Below, one piece after another: positions 58,643-64,000 of a DNA stretch of 64,000 bases. The position numbers and the translations under genes are program-made. The notes under the pieces were generated by a model. It had not been told where the DNA came from. It ran no database searches and saw only the letters and a program-made list of their open reading frames with translations. Origin of the DNA: Achromobacter insuavis (GTDB lineage: Bacteria; Pseudomonadota; Gammaproteobacteria; Burkholderiales; Burkholderiaceae_B); NCBI RefSeq assembly GCF_902859645.1, contig NZ_CADIJR010000008.1, positions 1 to 64,000 of the forward strand. The letters run 5' to 3'. Each line of letters starts with the position of its first letter. Position 1 is the stretch's first letter.

Positions 58643-60031
58643 CTACAGGGCGGTCTGGCGGGCCACGGCGCGCCAGGCAAAGAGCAGGCTCAGCAGCAGC
58701 GCGGCGCCCAGCATCAACAGGCTCAGGCGCGCCTGGCGTAATGCCCAGCCGGCCGCGGGCGGCTGGTACTTGAAGGGCGGCACGCGCGCCCACAGCGAGG
58801 GGCTGGCCTGATACGAGAAATGCAGGTGTTCCTGCGTGTCGGCGTGCGCCACCAGGTCGGCGCTGACGATGTCCTGGATGACGCGGCGCTGCTGTTCGGC
58901 GGCGGTGGTGAAGTCGCGGTGGTGGGCGAAGTCGGTGCCGGCCATGGCGGCGGACAGCGCCCGCACCGCCAGCAGCGGCATCAGCCAGCCGGCCGCTTCC
59001 TGCACGGTCTGCTGCCGCTCCCAGGTGTCCCACAGGCGGCCGAAGTGGCGGTCGTAGACGGCGTAGCTGGACTGGTCGTCGAGCTTGAGCGCCAGGCCCC
59101 ACTTGTTCAGCGGCACGTCGCGGCTCCAGCGCTCGGTGGTGCCGAAGGCCTGCATCCAGACGCGGTCGGAGGTGGCCTTGAGGTCGTCCTGCAGCGCCTG
59201 GTTGAATTCCAGGCGAGTCGGGCTGGGATAGAGGCCGCGCGACAGTTCGGCCATCACGCGCGGCGCGATCACCGTATTGGCGATCCAGAGCGCCAGCAGC
59301 ACCGTGATCGCCACGCGCGACGAGCGCGCCGCCGCCGATACGCCCAGCGTGACGAAGATGAAGACGGCCAGGTACATCGCGTAGCCGCCCGCCAGCACGG
59401 CGAAGCGCCACAGCGCGTCGGCGCGGCCGCCGGCCAGCCACACCGCCACGCCGGCCGCCAGCGCGGCCGGCGCCAGCAGCAGGCCCAGGCTCATGGCCAG
59501 GGCGGTGGCCTTGCCCCACAGCAGGCGCCACGGGGCGATGCCCAGGCTCAGGGTCTGGCGCAGGATGCCTTGCTCGCGTTCGCCCGAAAACGCGTTGAAG
59601 CCCAGCACGATCACCAGCAGCGGCCCCAGCGCCTGCAGGATCCAGGCGGCCGACAGGTCGCCGAAGCGCTGCAGCCCGGTGGCGTCCTGCGCCGGGCGGA
59701 ACTTGACCTCGCTCTGGCGGTGCGCCTGCAGCCATACGGTGCTGCCGATATACGGATTGATGCCCGGATCCAGCAGCGCCAGGGTGGTGTCGGGCTTGAA
59801 GACGTGCATGCCCTGGTGGGCGGCGTCGTGGGGATGGCGCGCGCCTTGCTTGAGCCAGTCGGCGTAGTCGGTGTTCTGGGCCGCGGCCTGTTCGGCGCGC
59901 GCTTCCTGCTGGTGCAGGTAGCCTACCGCCAGCGCGGTCAGCAGCAGCACCGCGACGATGCCGCCGGCCCAGTACAAGCGGCCGTCGCGCAGGCGTTCGC
60001 GCAGGTCCTTGAGGGCGATCAGCAGAATCAT
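58643..60031 (-). CDS. ABC-2 / DUF3526 permease subunit 1
   Basis: The 462-residue membrane protein has the same layout as the next gene: helix 1 YWAGGIVAVLLLTALAVGYL, a long loop, GFNAFSGEREQGILRQTLSLGIAPWRLLWGK, further helices, a large soluble segment and a last helix. The two permeases probably form a heterodimer. Its ATG overlaps the ATPase stop (ATGA at 60028-60031), indicating tight coupling. Confidence 0.88.
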   Translation of the reverse strand: MILLIALKDLRERLRDGRLYWAGGIVAVLLLTALAVGYLHQQEARAEQAAAQNTDYADWLKQGARHPHDAAHQGMHVFKPDTTLALLDPGINPYIGSTVWLQAHRQSEVKFRPAQDATGLQRFGDLSAAWILQALGPLLVIVLGFNAFSGEREQGILRQTLSLGIAPWRLLWGKATALAMSLGLLLAPAALAAGVAVWLAGGRADALWRFAVLAGGYAMYLAVFIFVTLGVSAAARSSRVAITVLLALWIANTVIAPRVMAELSRGLYPSPTRLEFNQALQDDLKATSDRVWMQAFGTTERWSRDVPLNKWGLALKLDDQSSYAVYDRHFGRLWDTWERQQTVQEAAGWLMPLLAVRALSAAMAGTDFAHHRDFTTAAEQQRRVIQDIVSADLVAHADTQEHLHFSYQASPSLWARVPPFKYQPPAAGWALRQARLSLLMLGAALLLSLLFAWRAVARQTAL

Positions 60032-60738
60032 GCGCCGGTCCTCATGTGCGCCAGGTACAGCGCCTGCAGGTCGGTGTCGTCGATCTGCCGGCTGTCCAGG
60101 CTCTCGACCAGCCGGCCGCGCTTCATGATGCCGACGCGGGTGGCGGTCTGGCGAGCGTGGAACAGGTCGTGGGTGGTGGCGAGGATGGCCACGCCGCGTT
60201 CGCTGGCGCGTTGCAGCAGGCGGGTGAATTCGGCGGCGGCGGACGGGTCCAGCCCGGAGGTGGGCTCGTCCAGCAGCAGCGCGCGCGCGTCCTTGGCCAG
60301 CGCCACGGCGATCCAGACCTTCTGCCGCATGCCCTTGGAATAGGCGGCGACGCGCTTGTCGGCCGCGGCCGGATCGAGGCCGACCTCGGCCAGCAGTTCC
60401 AGCAGGCGCGCGCGCGGCGGCGCCTCGCCCAGGGCCAGCGCGGCGAAATAGCGCAGGTTCTCCAGTCCGCTGAGCGTCCCGTACAGATTGACCTGCTCGG
60501 GGATGTAGGCCACGTGGCGCTTGCTGGCCAGCGGCTCGCGCGCCACGTCCAGGCCGTGGATCAGGGCCTGGCCGCCGTCGGCGTCGATGAAGTTCAGGAA
60601 CAGGTTGATGGTGGTGGTCTTGCCGGCGCCGTTGGCGCCCAGCAGGCAATAGATTTCGCCCGGCTCGATGCGCAGGTCCAGCGGGTGGAGCGCGATCTGG
60701 TCGCCGTAGCGTTTGGTCAGGCCGATGGCTTCGAGCAC
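60028..60738 (-). CDS. ABC transporter ATPase (ABC-2 type)
   Basis: The 236-residue protein has Walker A LLGANGAGKTTTINLFL, Q loop YIPEQVNLY, signature YSKGMRQKVWIAVALAKD, Walker B ALLLDEPTSGLDP and H loop TTHDLFHA. It powers the two DUF3526 permeases. GTG 60738 has GAAGGA six to seven bases upstream; no ATG fits. It heads the ABC-TonB receptor operon. Confidence 0.93.
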   Translation of the reverse strand: MLEAIGLTKRYGDQIALHPLDLRIEPGEIYCLLGANGAGKTTTINLFLNFIDADGGQALIHGLDVAREPLASKRHVAYIPEQVNLYGTLSGLENLRYFAALALGEAPPRARLLELLAEVGLDPAAADKRVAAYSKGMRQKVWIAVALAKDARALLLDEPTSGLDPSAAAEFTRLLQRASERGVAILATTHDLFHARQTATRVGIMKRGRLVESLDSRQIDDTDLQALYLAHMRTGA

Positions 60739-60838
60739 TGCGAGTCCTTCTTCGTCCGAAGATGCGGGGGAGTCAATGGGAGGGGCGGGGCGGGCCGGTC
60801 GGGCATGTTGCCGGCCGAGTTGGGAATGGCTACCAATA

Positions 60839-60867
60839 GTTATGATATAACATAACGTGATTATATC
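60839..60867 (-). promoter_or_regulatory. promoter and operator of the ABC/TonB-receptor operon
   Basis: A small AT-rich patch holds a minus-strand TATAAT (complement 60860-60865). Overlapping it is an inverted repeat GATATAA (60844-60850) with TTATATC (60861-60867), and a second repeat GTTATG-N6-CATAAC (60839-60856) lies at the expected transcription start. The match to a Fur box is poor, so another repressor is likely. Confidence 0.6.
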
Positions 60868-60912
60868 GCCATCCCTCGCGCGGAACTCTGCTCGAATCGA
60901 CGATACAAAGCA

Positions 60913-60938
60913 GAAGGGCGCCCACGTGGGCGCCCTTC
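60913..60938 (-). terminator. 26-nt palindromic terminator-like hairpin after the galactonate MFS gene
   Basis: GAAGGGCGCCCAC and GTGGGCGCCCTTC at 60913-60938 are exact complements. The stem lies 36 bp past the MFS stop codon on the minus strand, and the following T-run is weak (tgctttg). Confidence 0.65.
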
Positions 60939-60973
60939 GTTGCGGTGGCGGTGCGGCGGCGATGCCGCGCGGA

Positions 60974-62365
60974 TCAGGCCTCGATGCGCTCCACCTTGCC
61001 CACCAGCAGGATGTACGACAGCGCGCCCAGCAGCGCCAGCGACGACACATACACGATGGCCGGCGCGAAGCTGTCCTTCGACACCAGGAAGCCGATCACG
61101 ATCGGGGTGCAGATCGACGACAGGTTGCCGACGAAGTTGAACACCCCGCCGGTCAGCCCCAGCAGCCGCACCGGCGCCAGCGCCGACACCAGGGACCAGG
61201 TGATCGACGCCAGGCCGTTGCCGAAGAACGCCACCGCCAGGAAGAAGATCACCCACGGCGTCGAGTCGGTGAAGTTGGCGCCGATCATCGACGTCGAGAT
61301 CAGCAGCCCCAGGATGATCGGCAGCTTGCGCGCCAGGCCCACGGTGGCGCCGCGGCGGATCAGGAAGTCCGACAGCACGCCCGAGCACAGCACGCCGATG
61401 AACGCCGCCAGGAACGGCACCGACGCCAGGAAGCCCGACTTGATGAAGTCCATGCCGCGGTACTTCACCAGATAGGTGGGGAACCACGTCAGGAAGAACC
61501 ACAGCGTCGACGTCAGGCAGAACTGGCCCAGGTACACGCCCCACAGCTTGCGCTGGCTCATCACCAGGCCCAGGTCGTTCCAGTTGAACGGCGCCTTCTT
61601 TCGCCGCCGGGCCGCCCCAAGGTGAAAGGCGCCCCCTTGGGGGGCAGGAAGCCCGTCTTGCGGGCGCGCCGTGGGGGCGTCTTCATTGACGCGCTTGTCC
61701 AGGTCGACCACGCCGCCGCCTTTCTGGATCAGCTCGATCTCGGCCGCGTTGGCGCCCTTGAACTGGCGCGGTTCACGGTAGATCAGGTACCACAGCACGC
61801 CCCAGATGATGCCCAGCAGGCCGGTGCTGACGAACACCATGTGCCAGCCGTAGTGGTGCTGCAGCCAGGCCAGCACCGGCGTCAGGAACGCCAGGCCGAC
61901 GAACTGGCCCGAGGTGTAGAAGCCGATGGCGGTGGCCCGTTCCTTTTCCGGGAACCAGGTCGTGACGACGCGGTTGTTGATCGGATAGGCCGGGGCCTCC
62001 AGCGCGCCCACGGCCAGGCGCAGCACGAACAGGATCACGAAGCTGCCGGCAAAGCCCATGAAGAACGTCGCCGCCGACCACAGGATCAGCGCGGCCGCGT
62101 ACAGCACGCGCGGCGACACGCGGTCCACCAGCCAGCCGCCGGGGATCTGCATGGCGGCATAGGTCCAGCCGAAGGCCGACAGGATCAGCCCTTCGTGCAC
62201 CGTGTCCAGGCCGAACTCGTCCTTGAGGGCGGGCGCGGCGATGGACAGGTTGCTGCGGTCCAGGTAGTTGATGACGACGGTGATGAACAGCATCACCATG
62301 ATGAGATAGCGGCTGCGCGTCGGCCGCTGGGCGCTTTGCAGGCCCGGGTGGGTGGCGGTGGTCAA
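60974..62365 (-). CDS. MFS transporter of the anion:cation symporter family, probable D-galactonate importer
   Basis: The 463-residue protein has 12 helices and ACS-family landmarks: VVINYLDRSNLSIAAPALKDEF, FGWTYAAMQIPGGWLVDRVSPRVLYAAAL and AYPINNRVVTTWFPEKERATAIG. Its place after dgoD in the dgo cluster suggests D-galactonate uptake with protons, like DgoT. The central loop carries an odd insert (residues about 228-256: DAPTARPQDGLPAPQGG... AARRRKKAP) encoded by a hairpin-rich repeat at 61601-61679. The frame is kept through it. Confidence 0.88.
   Translation of the reverse strand: MTTATHPGLQSAQRPTRSRYLIMVMLFITVVINYLDRSNLSIAAPALKDEFGLDTVHEGLILSAFGWTYAAMQIPGGWLVDRVSPRVLYAAALILWSAATFFMGFAGSFVILFVLRLAVGALEAPAYPINNRVVTTWFPEKERATAIGFYTSGQFVGLAFLTPVLAWLQHHYGWHMVFVSTGLLGIIWGVLWYLIYREPRQFKGANAAEIELIQKGGGVVDLDKRVNEDAPTARPQDGLPAPQGGAFHLGAARRRKKAPFNWNDLGLVMSQRKLWGVYLGQFCLTSTLWFFLTWFPTYLVKYRGMDFIKSGFLASVPFLAAFIGVLCSGVLSDFLIRRGATVGLARKLPIILGLLISTSMIGANFTDSTPWVIFFLAVAFFGNGLASITWSLVSALAPVRLLGLTGGVFNFVGNLSSICTPIVIGFLVSKDSFAPAIVYVSSLALLGALSYILLVGKVERIEA
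61601..61679. repeat. hairpin-rich interspersed repeat inserted in the MFS coding sequence
   Basis: The segment holds two adjacent hairpins: CCCCAAGG (61615-61622) with CCTTGGGG (61635-61642), and GCCCG (61651-61655) with CGGGC (61661-61665). Its composition resembles the short interspersed palindromic elements common between genes in Bordetella and Achromobacter relatives. Here it lies inside a gene and adds about 26 codons in frame. Confidence 0.65.
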
Positions 62366-62397
62366 GGGGGTCTCCTCTTTCGCTTTTTTCTACCGGC

Positions 62398-63546
62398 TTA
62401 CCACTCGGCGAAGCTGCCGTCGGCGTGGCGCCAGATGGGGTTGCGCCAGCGGTGGCCCACCGCCGCGCGTTCTTTCACGTATTCCTCGTTGACCTCGATG
62501 CCCAGGCCGGGGCCCTGGGGAATCGCGACCATGCCGTTCTCGTAGGCGAACACCTCGCGGTTGCTGACGTAGTCCAGCAGGTCGTTGGCGGCGTTGTAGT
62601 GGATGCCCAGGCTCTGTTCCTGGATGAAGGCGTTGTAGCAACCGGCGTCGATCTGCAGGCAGGTGGCCAGCGCGATCGGGCCCAGCGGGCAGTGCAGCGC
62701 CAGCGCCACGTCGTAGGCCTCGGCCATGGCGGCGATCTTGCGCGTCTCGGTGATGCCGCCGGCGTGCGACGGATCCGGCTGGATGATGTCGACGTAGCCG
62801 TCGGCCAGCACGCGCTTGAAGTCCCAGCGCGAGAACAGGCGCTCGCCCAGCGCGATCGGCGTGGACGTCAGCGGCGCCAGTTCCTTCAGCGCCTCGTAGT
62901 GTTCGCTGAGCACCGGCTCTTCGATGAACATCAGCTTGAACGGGTCCAGTTCCTTCATCAGCACCTTGGCCATCGGCTTGTGCACGCGGCCGTGGAAGTC
63001 CACGCCGATGCCGACGTTGGGGCCGACCGCGTCGCGCACGGCGGCCACGTTCTCCAGGCACTTCTCGACCTTGTCGAACGAATCGATGTACTGCAGTTCC
63101 TCGGTGCCGTTCATCTTGACGGCGGTGAAGCCGCGCTCGACCGCGCCCTTGGCGGCCGCGGCGGTGTCGGCCGGCCGGTCGCCGCCGATCCACGAATACA
63201 CGCGGATGCGGTCGCGCACGTTGCCGCCCAGCAGTTGCGACACGGGCACGCCCAGGTCCTTGCCCTTGATGTCCCACAGCGCCTGGTCGATGCCGGCCAG
63301 CGCGCTCATGTGGATGGCGCCGCCGCGGTAGAAGCCGCCGCGGTACAGCACGGTCCAGTGGTCCTCGATGTTGCGCGGGTCCTTGCCGATCAGGTAGTCC
63401 GACAGTTCTTCGACGGCGGCGGCCACCGAGTGGGCGCGGCCCTCGACGACCGGTTCACCCCAGCCGACGATGCCGGCGTCGGTTTCGATCTTCAGGAAGC
63501 ACCACCGCGGCGGCACGATGTAGGTAGTGAGCTTGGTGATCTTCAT
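62398..63546 (-). CDS. dgoD: D-galactonate dehydratase
   Basis: The 382-residue protein has the usual DgoD length and sequence: [56 protein letters not shown], and metal ligands in the pattern [13 protein letters not shown] (Asp), [10 protein letters not shown] (Glu) and [11 protein letters not shown] (Glu). A late catalytic His is in [13 protein letters not shown]. It is an enolase-superfamily enzyme that dehydrates D-galactonate to 2-keto-3-deoxygalactonate. Its ATG overlaps the dgoA stop (ATGA at 63543-63546). Confidence 0.95.
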   Translation of the reverse strand: MKITKLTTYIVPPRWCFLKIETDAGIVGWGEPVVEGRAHSVAAAVEELSDYLIGKDPRNIEDHWTVLYRGGFYRGGAIHMSALAGIDQALWDIKGKDLGVPVSQLLGGNVRDRIRVYSWIGGDRPADTAAAAKGAVERGFTAVKMNGTEELQYIDSFDKVEKCLENVAAVRDAVGPNVGIGVDFHGRVHKPMAKVLMKELDPFKLMFIEEPVLSEHYEALKELAPLTSTPIALGERLFSRWDFKRVLADGYVDIIQPDPSHAGGITETRKIAAMAEAYDVALALHCPLGPIALATCLQIDAGCYNAFIQEQSLGIHYNAANDLLDYVSNREVFAYENGMVAIPQGPGLGIEVNEEYVKERAAVGHRWRNPIWRHADGSFAEW

Positions 63547-64000
63547 GCTTGGGTCTCCTGGGCGGGATAGGCGCGTTGCCAGGCGGCGATGAAAGCGCGC
63601 GCGTTCTGGCCGACTTCGTTGGCCGTGAGGCCGGGTTTGTACAAGGCGGAGCCCAGGCCGAAGCCGCTGGCGCCCGCCTGGGCGTAGGTGGAAAGGTTGT
63701 CGGGCGTGATGCCGCCGACCGGCACCAGCGCGATCGGCGGGCGCATCACCGCGCGCCAGGCCTTGAGCACGGCCGGGCCGAGCTGTTCGGCGGGGAACAT
63801 CTTGAGCACGTCGGCGCCGGCCGCCAGCGCGGCGAAGGCTTCGGTCGGCGTGGCCACGCCGGGGCACGACGCCAGGCCCGCGGCCTTGGCCGCGCGCACC
63901 ACGGCCAGGTCGCTGTGCGGCATGACGATCAGCTCGCCGCCGGCGTCCTTGATGCGCGCCACGTCATCGGGGTTCAGCACCGTGCCGGCGCCCACCAGGC
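63543..64000 (-). CDS. dgoA: 2-dehydro-3-deoxy-6-phosphogalactonate aldolase (5' end outside the window)
   Basis: About 152 C-terminal residues are visible: [60 protein letters not shown] with the Schiff-base Lys in LKMFPAE, and [30 protein letters not shown]. This is the KDPG/KDPGal class I aldolase fold. It cleaves the phosphorylated product of the DgoD/DgoK steps to pyruvate and glyceraldehyde 3-phosphate. The start lies beyond the window. Confidence 0.92.
   Translation of the reverse strand, partial: LVGAGTVLNPDDVARIKDAGGELIVMPHSDLAVVRAAKAAGLASCPGVATPTEAFAALAAGADVLKMFPAEQLGPAVLKAWRAVMRPPIALVPVGGITPDNLSTYAQAGASGFGLGSALYKPGLTANEVGQNARAFIAAWQRAYPAQETQA

Noticed and set aside
60839-60867. 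Fur box before the ABC/TonB-receptor operon
   Set aside because: The inverted repeats do not fit the GATAATGATAATCATTATC pattern well enough; kept only as an unassigned operator.
1-64000. CRISPR arrays, rRNA genes, IS elements with transposases
   Set aside because: No regularly spaced direct repeats with unique spacers, no rRNA signature and no transposase-like protein was found in any frame.

Overview
The window is high-GC DNA (roughly two-thirds G+C by eye) with long mirror reading frames. Its gene content points to a betaproteobacterium of the Alcaligenaceae, most likely Bordetella or Achromobacter: htpG behind a sigma32 promoter, a DgoA-DgoD-MFS D-galactonate cluster, many solute-binding proteins, and phage tail genes of lambda type. 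The species assignment is inference.

Left part (1-9.3 kb): a WG-repeat periplasmic protein cut by the window edge, an ECF sigma factor, a divergent response regulator/histidine kinase pair, an MFS carrier, a cupin gene with an apparent one-base frameshift, an SRPBCC protein, a stand-alone integrase arm-binding domain overlapping a ureidoglycolate-lyase-like gene, and a DUF1254/DUF1214 lipoprotein.

Tail island (9.4-23.6 kb): an S24/CI-type repressor faces a small phage regulator across a shared promoter region. Two tandem intrinsic terminators follow, then a colinear lambda-type tail operon: tail tube, G and G-T joined by a -1 frameshift site, an unusually short tape measure, M, a fibre with five knob-like repeats and an S74 chaperone tail, L, K, I, J, two small genes and a second copy of I. 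No integrase, terminase, capsid or lysis gene lies in the stretch, so it looks like a domesticated F-type tailocin or a tail-only prophage remnant.

Metabolic part (23.7-36.6 kb): a LysR regulator converges on a minus-strand operon encoding a BKACE enzyme, a branched-chain-type binding protein and an SDR. A divergent FGGY kinase and a single-NBD CUT2 sugar importer follow. Then come a secreted degenerate CHAT-like protein, a parvulin, an AapJ-like binding protein, a YXWGXW protein and a lipoprotein gene broken by two frameshifts.

Defence island (about 36.9-47.8 kb, visibly lower GC): Vsr, a C5-cytosine methyltransferase, a lone AbiEi-like regulator, and a tightly coupled operon of GHKL/MORC-like ATPase, Z1 helicase-like ATPase, DUF4420 PD-(D/E)XK nuclease and AIPR protein. 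It looks like a restriction-modification system of the MORC-ATPase/Z1 class. It abuts the 3' end of a tRNA-Leu(CAA) gene.

Right part (48.1-64 kb): a xanthine/uracil-type NCS2 permease, a DKNYY protein, htpG, an MFS exporter, and a minus-strand operon of ABC ATPase, two ABC-2/DUF3526 permeases and a TonB-dependent receptor. The window closes with a D-galactonate operon (MFS, DgoD, partial DgoA); its MFS gene carries an in-frame insertion of a hairpin-rich repeat.
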